Origin: Eubacteriales bacterium
Lineage (GTDB): Bacteria; Bacillota; Clostridia; Christensenellales; CAG-138
Direction of reading: 5' to 3'
DNA: 5,431 nucleotides
Assembly: GCA_030695285.1 (NCBI GenBank)
Contig: JAUYTF010000498.1
Span: 1-5,431, forward strand
Below, one piece after another: positions 1-5,431 of the stretch. The number at the start of each line of letters is the position of its first letter. The stretch's first letter is position 1. Position numbers and translations under genes: made by a program. The notes beneath the pieces are model-generated. The model was not told the origin of the DNA. It worked only from the letters and a program-made list of their open reading frames with translations, and made no database searches.

Positions 1-30
1 AGCTAGTAGGTTTTGAGGCAATTCTGTGCA

Positions 31-45
31 TAAGAATCATTCTCA
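31..45. promoter_or_regulatory. Candidate Fur-family operator (7-1-7 palindrome)
   Basis: The bases TAAGAATCATTCTCA contain a perfect 5-1-5 palindrome (AGAAT-C-ATTCT, 33-43). They agree with the classical 7-1-7 Fur box (TGATAAT-N-ATTATCA) at about 11 of 14 arm positions. The site lies just beyond the tRNA terminator, so it would control a gene whose start is outside the window, most naturally one on the minus strand running off the left edge. That gene is not visible. Related regulators (PerR, Zur) use similar boxes, but the GAGAATGATTCT core fits Fur best. This is a motif match only. Confidence 0.4.
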
Positions 46-53
46 AGATATGC

Positions 54-80
54 AAAAACCGCCCGAATTGGGCGGTTTTT
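54..80 (-). terminator. Rho-independent terminator of the initiator tRNA
   Basis: Stem AAAAACCGCCC / GGGCGGTTTTT closes around a short GAATT-type loop, and it has a T-tract on either strand. It starts 3 bases beyond the encoded CCA end of the minus-strand tRNA, so its main job is to end that transcript. By sequence it could also stop plus-strand transcription entering from the left. Confidence 0.85.
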
Positions 81-83
81 TAC

Positions 84-159
<76 letters not shown>

Positions 160-186
160 ACGAACGTCTTTCAACGTGCAAAAAGT

Positions 187-215
187 AATATATCACACGT
201 GGTGAGCAAAGTCAA
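187..215 (-). promoter_or_regulatory. Sigma-A promoter of the initiator tRNA
   Basis: Read on the minus strand: -35 TTGACT, 17-bp spacer, -10 TATATT preceded by TGA, which makes an extended -10. Transcription would start near position 180, giving a leader of about 20 nt to be removed by RNase P before the tRNA 5' end at 159. The near-consensus boxes fit a highly expressed stable RNA gene. Coordinates may be off by one base. Confidence 0.8.
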
Positions 216-285
216 CCCCAGTTCATTGCCCGCCGTGAACGAAAGATACCGCGCACCGAATAAAACGAGTCTTTCGATTTAAGTC

Positions 286-314
286 TTGCGAAAACAGGCT
301 CTGTCTGCAATAAT
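286..314 (+). promoter_or_regulatory. Probable promoter of the ABC ATPase gene
   Basis: TTGCGA (286-291), a 17-bp spacer and AATAAT (309-314), with a TG two bases upstream of the -10 box (extended -10). A start near 321 would give a leader of about 195 nt before the ATG at 517. It is divergent from the tRNA promoter. Between the two -35 boxes lie only two short inverted repeats (GTTCA/TGAAC near 221-240; CGAAAGA/TCTTTCG near 240-276) and no gene. Confidence 0.55.
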
Positions 315-320
315 AGAAGG

Positions 321-516
321 AGCATTTCTCTGTATTCCGGCGCGCGGGGCTTACTCCACTTCTTATTCACCGCGACGCTAAATAAAAGGAGGGATACCAC
401 CCGCATGGCTTGCGGTGCAGCAGTGTGGAGACCTGCTGTAATGCGACTGTCTATTTTTTCGGACGGTTGCGAGTCGGGCGATGAGCGAATGCTGCGCCTG
501 ATGAAGCCGAATAATT
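321..516 (+). ncRNA. Long structured 5' leader of the ABC ATPase gene (candidate cis-regulatory RNA)
   Basis: This stretch has no convincing gene but is full of local secondary structure, found by eye. H1 (398-417) pairs CAC-CGCA with TGCGGTG around one bulged C. H2 (418-438) pairs CAGCAG with CTGCTG. H3 (442-471) is an 11-pair stem with several G:U pairs and an 8-nt U-rich loop. H4 (473-502) has eight outer pairs (GUCGGGCG/CGCCUGAU) and an inner AGC-GAAU-GCU hairpin. A weaker 5-bp stem, CGCGG/CCGCG, spans 343-374. The last hairpin ends 14 bases before the start codon. No run of Ts follows a hairpin closely enough to be a terminator, so any control would more likely be translational. I do not recognise a known riboswitch consensus. 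Leader RNAs of this gene class are known in Actinobacteria (the msiK motif); similarity here is one of context only. Confidence 0.45.
387..393 (+). promoter_or_regulatory. Strong Shine-Dalgarno far upstream of the ABC start
   Basis: AGGAGGG is the best ribosome-binding sequence in the leader, yet it is about 124 bases upstream of the ATG at 517. It lies 11 bases before an ATG at 405 that opens a 62-codon frame running to 593 and overlapping the ABC gene in another frame. In contrast, the ABC start itself has no good Shine-Dalgarno in the 20 bases before it. The site may serve a leader peptide, or act as a standby or regulatory element. Confidence 0.4.
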
Positions 517-1635
<1,119 letters not shown>

Positions 1636-1653
1636 TCGAGCATCACACACACG

Positions 1654-1684
1654 AGCGCTCCCGCTTTCTCGGGGGCGCTTTTTT
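1654..1684 (+). terminator. Rho-independent terminator after the ABC ATPase gene
   Basis: A 10-bp stem (AGCGCTCCCG / CGGGGGCGCT, one G:U pair) with a 6-nt loop is followed by six Ts at 1679-1684. It begins 18 bases after the stop codon and isolates the ATPase gene as a single-gene unit. Confidence 0.9.
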
Positions 1685-1737
1685 GCACGGTAAAATATGG
1701 TTTCCGATGAAAGTTGCAAATCCTTTGCGTAACCGTC

Positions 1738-1766
1738 TGTTCAAACACGTTATCTTTTGCTAGAAT
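1738..1766 (+). promoter_or_regulatory. Probable promoter of the yedF-DUF3343 operon
   Basis: An extended -10 element, TGC-TAGAAT (1758-1766), has five of six bases of TATAAT. At 17 bp spacing the -35 is poor (TGTTCA, 1738-1743), which is tolerable for an extended -10 promoter. Start would be near 1773, about 50 nt before the ATG at 1822. A GGAAAGGAA ribosome site lies just before that ATG. Confidence 0.5.
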
Positions 1767-1821
1767 AATGAGTGAGAAGACCGCCGCATGAGCGACGTGA
1801 TCCGGAAAGGAAACCAAATAG

Positions 1822-2412
1822 ATGCAGATAGATGCAAGGGGCAAGGCCTGCCCGATGCCGGTGATGCTGGCAAAGAAGGAACTCGACGGCGGATGCAGTG
1901 ATTTGAAGGTGCTGGTCGATAACCGCACAGCGGTGGAAAACCTCACGCGGCTGGGCAACTCCGCGGGGATGACTATCATCACCGGAGACGCGGCGGATGG
2001 CCTATTTGTGCGGCTCACGGGCGAGGCCAAGCCGGTTGAAAACCCGGTGATTGCCTGTCCAACCACGGGCAGCGGATATGCCGTGTTCATCGGCAAGGAC
2101 GTTGTCGGCACGGGTGAACGTGAGCTGGGCTATAACCTGATGAAGATGGCGCTCTATACGCTCGCGCAAGGGGACAGCATGCCCCCCGCGCACATTCTCT
2201 TTATGAACGACGGCGTGAAGCTGCCTGCGGGCGACGAGCAGCAGGTGATCGACAGCCTCAAGACGCTTATCGAAAATGGATGCATCGTGCTGGTTTGCGG
2301 CACATGCCTGAATTTCTATGGCATCGCGGATCGGCTCAAGGTCGGCATCGTGAGCAACATGTATGATATTCTCAGCGCGATGCAGCGCGCGGACAAGGTG
2401 ATTTCGTTATAA
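1822..2412 (+). CDS. yedF: YedF-like sulfurtransferase-like protein (TusA + DsrE-like domains), selenium-linked
   Basis: The 196-residue protein joins two domains. Residues 1-70 are a TusA/SirA-type domain with the diagnostic CPMP motif (C10-P11-M12-P13), whose cysteine carries persulfide in TusA relatives. Residues 85-196 are DsrE/F-like (from AVFIGKDVVG to the end) and carry C159-G-T-C162 plus C154. This architecture matches the family annotated as 'sulfurtransferase-like selenium metabolism protein YedF', typical of Clostridia and often found near selD. The precise reaction is not established; sulfur or selenium relay between cysteines is inferred from the domains. The next gene starts directly after the stop codon (TAA then ATG), so the two are probably translationally coupled. 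No selA, selB or selD is in the window. The gene symbol follows the family name used for this fusion; the E. coli YedF is a single TusA-like domain. Confidence 0.88.
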   Translation: MQIDARGKACPMPVMLAKKELDGGCSDLKVLVDNRTAVENLTRLGNSAGMTIITGDAADGLFVRLTGEAKPVENPVIACPTTGSGYAVFIGKDVVGTGERELGYNLMKMALYTLAQGDSMPPAHILFMNDGVKLPAGDEQQVIDSLKTLIENGCIVLVCGTCLNFYGIADRLKVGIVSNMYDILSAMQRADKVISL

Positions 2413-2676
2413 ATGGAAGGCTATTGGCTCTTTGCGTTTGACTCGCCGCACGCAGCAATACAGGCGCAGCGGCTGCTTTCCGGTTGCGGCGCGGTGGTGA
2501 TGCCAACGCTCAGGAGCATCACCGCCAGCTGCGGTATGTCCCTGCGCCTGCGGGATGAGGCGATTGAGGAAGCAAAAGGGATCATGCGTGCGTCGAACAT
2601 CGACCCCGCGCTCTACCGACTGTATCGCGTGGAGCAGGAGGGGAAAGCGATTGACTGCACGGAAGTAGCGCTGTAA
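2413..2676 (+). CDS. DUF3343 protein, putative Se/S carrier-like
   Basis: An 87-residue soluble protein. The N-terminal ferredoxin-like beta-alpha pattern (YWLFAFDSPHAAIQAQRLL) followed by the ASCGMSLR segment (C40) is characteristic of DUF3343, annotated in Pfam as a putative Se/S carrier-like family. C25 (SGCGA), C40 and C82 are its only cysteines; C40, within S-C-G, is the likely functional one. It follows the YedF-like gene with no intergenic base, the usual arrangement in anaerobic Firmicutes, so both probably act in one sulfur/selenium delivery step. Its own ribosome site is poor (AAGGTGA about 15 bases upstream), which supports re-initiation after the YedF stop. No experimental role is known to me. 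A terminator follows 38 bases after the stop. Confidence 0.85.
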   Translation: MEGYWLFAFDSPHAAIQAQRLLSGCGAVVMPTLRSITASCGMSLRLRDEAIEEAKGIMRASNIDPALYRLYRVEQEGKAIDCTEVAL

Positions 2677-2713
2677 AGATTCGCCCGCGCATTCTTGCAA
2701 CCGTTTAACCCTC

Positions 2714-2739
2714 AAAACCCGCCAAATCGGCGGGTTTTT
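2714..2739 (+). terminator. Rho-independent terminator of the yedF-DUF3343 operon
   Basis: CCCGCC / GGCGGG stem (2718-2723 with 2729-2734), 5-nt loop AAATC, flanked by A4 and followed by five Ts. The A-run and T-run extend the stem and could make it act on both strands. Confidence 0.9.
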
Positions 2740-2807
2740 CTCTTTTCGGGTATACTCTTTCCGATATAGTAGTTACCTCCAAAAATAGATGTAAATATTT
2801 TTGAGAG

Positions 2808-2847
2808 ATACCTTGACAGGCGAGGTATATATTGTTAAGATATACCT
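2808..2847. promoter_or_regulatory. PadR-type operator: alternating ATACCT/AGGTAT half-sites
   Basis: An 8-bp perfect inverted repeat, AGGTATAT (2823-2830) and ATATACCT (2840-2847), separated by 9 bp, straddles the -10 box. A further ATACCT at 2808-2813 pairs with AGGTAT at 2823-2828 to straddle the -35 box. The three half-sites therefore alternate in orientation with centres 15 and 19 bp apart. A looser copy, TTACCT, lies at 2773-2778. The first downstream gene encodes a PadR repressor, so autorepression is the simplest reading. Confidence 0.7.
2813..2841 (+). promoter_or_regulatory. Consensus-like promoter of the padR operon
   Basis: TTGACA (2813-2818) is a perfect -35. The spacer is 17 bp and the -10 is TAAGAT (2836-2841). 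Start would be near 2848, giving a short leader of about 22 nt. Just upstream, 2781-2802 is AT-rich and forms an inverted repeat (AAAAATA / TATTTTT), a possible UP element. A promoter this strong with operators across it suggests repression is the main control. Confidence 0.85.
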
Positions 2848-2856
2848 GCAAACGGA

Positions 2857-2865
2857 AAGGAGGTG
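2857..2865 (+). promoter_or_regulatory. Ribosome binding site that fixes the PadR start
   Basis: AAGGAGGTG is complementary to the 16S rRNA tail, with GGAGG 6 bases before the ATG at 2870. The reading frame is open further upstream to a TTG at 2801, but that stretch holds the promoter and operator, so 2870 is the correct start. Confidence 0.9.
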
Positions 2866-2869
2866 CGCC

Positions 2870-3217
2870 ATGTCCGTTGCATCGGAATTAATCCGTGGGA
2901 ATACGGAAACGATCATCCTGGCGCAGCTGATGAAAGGCGATGGCTATGGTTACATGGTCAACAAAGCGATTTTAAACCTGACGGGGGGAAGGTTTGAGCT
3001 CAAGGAGGCAACGCTGTATACAGCGTTCCGCAGGCTTGAGGACGCGGGCTGCATCGTCTCGTACTGGGGGGACGAGACGACAGGCGCGCGGCGCAGATAC
3101 TACTCCATCACCGACCTAGGAAAAGAATCGTATCGGCTGCGAAAAAAGGAATGGGAGACTGCAGAAGCAGTGATTGACAAACTATTGGCTGAAGGAGAAA
3201 AAGGGGGATCCAAATGA
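2870..3217 (+). CDS. PadR-family transcriptional repressor
   Basis: A 115-residue winged-helix regulator of the short PadR class. The N-terminal helix is followed by GYGYMVNKAI, then the recognition region (about 43-60, LKEATLYTAFRRLEDAGCI). The wing (about 61-78) includes W-x-D and GARRRYYSITDLGKE, the standard PadR signature. The C-terminal helix (about 85-110) should form the dimer interface. Proteins of this class bind inverted repeats as dimers and are released by ligands or signals. The promoter just upstream carries such repeats, so the gene is probably autoregulated. The next gene overlaps it by 4 bases (ATGA), so regulator and membrane partner are made together. The inducer cannot be inferred. 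Confidence 0.94.
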   Translation: MSVASELIRGNTETIILAQLMKGDGYGYMVNKAILNLTGGRFELKEATLYTAFRRLEDAGCIVSYWGDETTGARRRYYSITDLGKESYRLRKKEWETAEAVIDKLLAEGEKGGSK

Positions 3218-3843
3218 ACGAGAAATTGAGACACTACATCGACGACCTTTTTGCAAACGCGCCCTCTACGGTTCGCGCGGTTGAACTCAAAGAGGAACTG
3301 TATCAGAACCTCACGGATAAGTACAACGACCTCATCGCCGAGGGAAAGAACGAAGAGTCCGCTTTCAATATCGCAATTGCGAGCATTGGTGACGTGGACA
3401 GCCTCATCTCCGGCCTGACCGGCGAGAAGCAAGCGGCAAGCGAAGCGGGAAAGAAGCGCTCAGCATTGATCACTGCCATCGCGATTGCGCTCTACATCCT
3501 CTGCCCGGTGCCGGTCATTCTGATTCAGAATGAAATGGGCGTCATGGCGCTATTCCTCTTCGTTGCGGTTGCCACCGCGCTGCTCATCTACGACGGCGTC
3601 ACCCGCGAGCGCTACGTCAAGGCGGACGACACCATGGTGGAGGAGTTTAAGGAGTGGAAGCAGAACCACAAGCAGAAAAACAAGGCCACAGAAGCCATCG
3701 TCGGCTCTTTCTGGCTCATCGCCGTGTGTGTTTACATCGTCGTGAGTTTCATGACCGGAGCCTGGCACATCACATGGATTATCTTCTTGATCGCGGCTGC
3801 GATATCTTCGCTGATCAAAGGGTTGTTCATGCTCAAACAATAA
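3214..3843 (+). CDS. HAAS-type (DUF1700-like) integral membrane protein, PadR partner
   Basis: A 209-residue protein with a cytoplasmic alpha-helical N-terminus (1-75). That region has the pattern MNEKLRHYIDDLF, a conserved amphipathic helix with ELKEELYQNL, and a GKNEESAFNIAIASIGDVD segment. This arrangement is typical of HAAS/DUF1700 and 'permease prefix' domains encoded next to PadR regulators. Four hydrophobic segments follow, near 84-104, 108-126, 161-180 and 184-205, with a charged, lysine-rich stretch (about 130-160) between the second and third. The overlap with padR and the location in one operon suggest a membrane component that communicates with the regulator. It lacks enzyme motifs. 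The start is supported by AGGGGG 6 bases before the ATG. The family call is good; the signalling role is inferred from neighbourhood. Confidence 0.82.
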   Translation: MNEKLRHYIDDLFANAPSTVRAVELKEELYQNLTDKYNDLIAEGKNEESAFNIAIASIGDVDSLISGLTGEKQAASEAGKKRSALITAIAIALYILCPVPVILIQNEMGVMALFLFVAVATALLIYDGVTRERYVKADDTMVEEFKEWKQNHKQKNKATEAIVGSFWLIAVCVYIVVSFMTGAWHITWIIFLIAAAISSLIKGLFMLKQ

Positions 3844-3859
3844 TGGGGGAAAGAACACT

Positions 3860-4843
3860 ATGAGAACAGCAGGTATCATTCGAATCATTGTCGGCCTCGT
3901 CATTGCGGTGCTGCTCACCGCGATCCTGGTCGTACTGCTCACCGGCAACAACATACTCAGTCGTTTCGGTTGGAATGACGGCTGGATCAGCCGCTTCACC
4001 GATCGCAGCACTTTTATGTCCGGTGGCGTGAATACAGACAGCGACGAAATCATCGTTTCGGACGAGGCGCGCGTTGCAGCGGGCTCCGTCCAGAAAATCA
4101 AGATCGACTGGGTCGCGGGCAGCGTGAATCTGCGCGTCGGCACAGGCAGCGACATCGTGTTCTACGAAACGTCCTATCGCAATCTGACCGAGCGGCAGAT
4201 GATGCGCTATATGATCTCAGAAAGCGGCACATTGCAGATTCGCTATTGCGATGATCTGGACAACATCTTCAACTGGTTTAGCTTTGATGCGAACATGCCC
4301 TCCAAAACTCTGACGATGGAAGTGCCCGCCTCTCTCATCGGCCTGTTGGAGAATGTTGAGATCGACACTGTGTCAGCCAACATCGACCTCTCCGGCGTGT
4401 TTGGTGCCAAGACCGAGCTCTCCACTGTATCAGGCGGGATCCGCTGCGCGGATATTGCGAATGCCGATCTGAAGCTCTCCTCTACGAGCGGCACGATCAT
4501 CTGCGAAAACACAACGGCAACAGAACTGGATATCGACAACATCAGCGGCAGCGTCCGCATCGAAGGCGAGTTTGAAAAGATCGACGTGGACACCGTCTCT
4601 GGCAGCGTTCGCATTGCCGTTGCCACTGCTCCCAAGAGCATCGAAGTAGACGGCGTGAGCGGCAGCATTACCGTTGCCCTGCCGGAAAACGCAGACTTTA
4701 CGGCGAGGCTTGACTCGGTCAGCGGCTCCATCTCCTGTGCGTTTCCCGGTACGCTTGGCAGCAACCGCGTGGTCGTCGGTGACGGCAGCGCAAACTATCG
4801 CTTCAACACGGTCAGCGGCAGCGTAAACATCGAAAAGAACTAA
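3860..4843 (+). CDS. Membrane-anchored DUF4097 beta-solenoid protein
   Basis: A 327-residue protein. Residues 5-28 are a single hydrophobic segment with a short basic N-terminus and no obvious signal peptidase site, so probably a signal anchor with the rest outside the cell. Residues 80-326 carry the DUF4097 (putative adhesin) repeats. A V/T/I-S-G-S-V/I motif recurs with its first residue at about 171, 190, 209, 228, 246, 266, 287 and 318, mostly 18-21 residues apart. A related VAGSV lies at 85-89. The alternation of hydrophobic residues with S-G turns predicts a right-handed beta-solenoid or stacked sheet. C130, C196, C215 and C293 are the cysteines in the mature part. It has no enzyme motif. 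It is third in the padR operon, 16 bases after the HAAS gene with a GGGGGAAAG ribosome site, so it is likely the regulated output or the extracytoplasmic sensor. 'Adhesin' is the family label, not a shown function. Confidence 0.85.
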   Translation: MRTAGIIRIIVGLVIAVLLTAILVVLLTGNNILSRFGWNDGWISRFTDRSTFMSGGVNTDSDEIIVSDEARVAAGSVQKIKIDWVAGSVNLRVGTGSDIVFYETSYRNLTERQMMRYMISESGTLQIRYCDDLDNIFNWFSFDANMPSKTLTMEVPASLIGLLENVEIDTVSANIDLSGVFGAKTELSTVSGGIRCADIANADLKLSSTSGTIICENTTATELDIDNISGSVRIEGEFEKIDVDTVSGSVRIAVATAPKSIEVDGVSGSITVALPENADFTARLDSVSGSISCAFPGTLGSNRVVVGDGSANYRFNTVSGSVNIEKN

Positions 4844-4870
4844 AGACTCAACAGAACAAAGCGTTTGCAC

Positions 4871-4897
4871 GCCGGCGGGAAACCGCCGGCATTTTTT
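4871..4897 (+). terminator. Rho-independent terminator of the padR operon
   Basis: Perfect 8-bp stem GCCGGCGG / CCGCCGGC with a GAAA tetraloop (4879-4882), followed by A and six Ts (4892-4897). A GNRA loop and all-GC stem make it a very stable terminator. Confidence 0.95.
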
Positions 4898-4928
4898 GCG
4901 TTGCCATCGTGCGCGCGGCGTTGCCATC
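4898..4928. repeat. 11-bp direct repeat upstream of the DUF819 gene
   Basis: GCGTTGCCATC occurs at 4898-4908 and again at 4918-4928. The 20-bp period is about two turns of B-DNA. The second copy includes the proposed -35 box TTGCCA. It may be a regulator binding site or a chance local duplication. Confidence 0.55.
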
Positions 4929-4950
4929 AGCCTACTGAAAATGATATAAT
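4921..4950 (+). promoter_or_regulatory. Probable promoter of the DUF819 gene
   Basis: TTGCCA (4921-4926), an 18-bp spacer and a perfect TATAAT (4945-4950), with TGA directly before it (extended -10). Start would be near 4957, about 47 nt before the ATG at 5004. A second perfect TATAAT at 4975-4980 has no good -35 at normal spacing and may be a weak alternative. Confidence 0.65.
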
Positions 4951-5003
4951 CAGACAACATTTCGATTGACTTTGTATAATAAGGCAAATGAGGGGGGGAT
5001 AGT

Positions 5004-5431
5004 ATGACGATTGTTTGGAGCATTCTCGTGGTGCTGATCATAGCGTTCGGGCCGCGTGTGATGGTGCTTTTATCGAAGCGGGTTCGCATACTGGGCATAC
5101 TAGGCCCGGTCTTTCTCTGCTATGCAAGCGGTATTCTCCTGAGCCTCGTGATACCACAGACCAAGATCGCCATGGATATTTCTGAGATTCTGGTGCCCAT
5201 CGCCATACCGTTGATCTTGTTTTCTGCGGATCTTTCCAGCGTGAAGCGGCTCGCAAAACCCATGCTGCATTCTTTCATCCTCATCGCAATCGCTGTTTCA
5301 CTGGTTGCGGGCGTCTCCTACCTCGTCTATCGAAACATCATGCCGGAGGCGCATAAATATGCCGGCATGATCGTCGGCCTCTACACCGGCGGCACACCGA
5401 ACCTGATGGCAATCGGCTCGGCGCTCTCGGT
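5004..5431 (+). CDS. DUF819 family integral membrane protein (N-terminal part, cut by window edge)
   Basis: The frame opens at ATG 5004 after an AGGGGGG ribosome site (4991-4997) and stays open to the last base, giving 142 complete codons. Almost all of it is hydrophobic helix: near 3-22, 30-50, 60-76, 88-108, and the start of another at 118-142 containing GLYTGGTPNLMAIGSAL. A Gly-rich YTGG-x-x-N segment after several helices is characteristic of DUF819 (B. subtilis YjcL-like), a transporter-like family of roughly 400 residues with no established substrate to my knowledge. An ATG at 4988 meets a stop after four codons, so 5004 is the start. The preceding terminator and separate promoter make it independent of the padR operon. 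Confidence 0.82.
   Translation, partial: MTIVWSILVVLIIAFGPRVMVLLSKRVRILGILGPVFLCYASGILLSLVIPQTKIAMDISEILVPIAIPLILFSADLSSVKRLAKPMLHSFILIAIAVSLVAGVSYLVYRNIMPEAHKYAGMIVGLYTGGTPNLMAIGSALS

Noticed and set aside
221..276. Inverted repeats GTTCA/TGAAC and CGAAAGA/TCTTTCG between the divergent promoters
   Set aside because: The arms are short (5 and 7 bp) with spacers of 10 and 23 bp; this is within what chance yields, and they overlap neither promoter box.
388..417. Resemblance of GGGATACCACCCGC to a T-box antiterminator
   Set aside because: The conserved TGGNACCGCG order is absent, no terminator hairpin with a T-run follows, and the gene is not an aminoacylation or amino-acid gene.
2801..2869. 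Upstream extension of the PadR reading frame to a TTG codon at 2801
   Set aside because: The 23 extra codons cover the consensus promoter and the operator repeat, while a perfect ribosome site stands before ATG 2870.
4966..4980. TTGACT next to TATAAT read as a promoter
   Set aside because: The two hexamers are only 3 bp apart, far from the 16-18 bp needed for sigma-A recognition.

Overview
The window looks like chromosome from an anaerobic, fairly GC-rich Firmicute, most likely of class Clostridia (gut or related lineages). Several things suggest this: strong AGGAGG-type ribosome binding sites, sigma-A promoters with TGn-extended -10 boxes, a YedF/DUF3343 selenium-linked pair, a PadR-HAAS-DUF4097 operon, and a MsmX/UgpC-type ATPase standing alone. 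The assignment rests on gene content only; no marker gene here fixes the genus. No mobile element, CRISPR array or phage gene is visible.

Left part (1-516). A monocistronic initiator tRNA-fMet gene lies on the minus strand with its own promoter and terminator. Beyond its terminator, at the left edge, is a Fur-box-like palindrome that probably belongs to a gene outside the window. From about 286 a plus-strand promoter starts a leader of roughly 195 nt for the next gene. The leader folds on paper into at least four consecutive hairpins (398-502) and carries a perfect Shine-Dalgarno about 125 nt upstream of the real start codon.

Middle (517-2740). First comes a complete ATP-binding subunit of a carbohydrate ABC importer (MalK/UgpC/MsmX type) with no permease or binding protein beside it, closed by a strong terminator. 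A two-gene operon follows: a YedF-like protein (TusA domain plus DsrE-like domain) and a DUF3343 Se/S-carrier-like protein. The stop codon of the first abuts the start codon of the second, and a terminator closes the operon.

Right part (2740-5431). A tight three-gene operon encodes a PadR-family repressor, a HAAS-type membrane protein and a membrane-anchored DUF4097 beta-solenoid protein. Its promoter has a consensus -35 box, and alternating AGGTAT/ATACCT half-sites flank both promoter boxes, as expected for autoregulation. The likely logic is that PadR and the HAAS protein sense an envelope or ligand signal and control the surface protein and themselves. A GAAA-loop terminator ends the operon. 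The last gene, cut by the window edge, is the N-terminal part of a DUF819 integral membrane protein with its own promoter region, which includes an 11-bp direct repeat and two TATAAT boxes.
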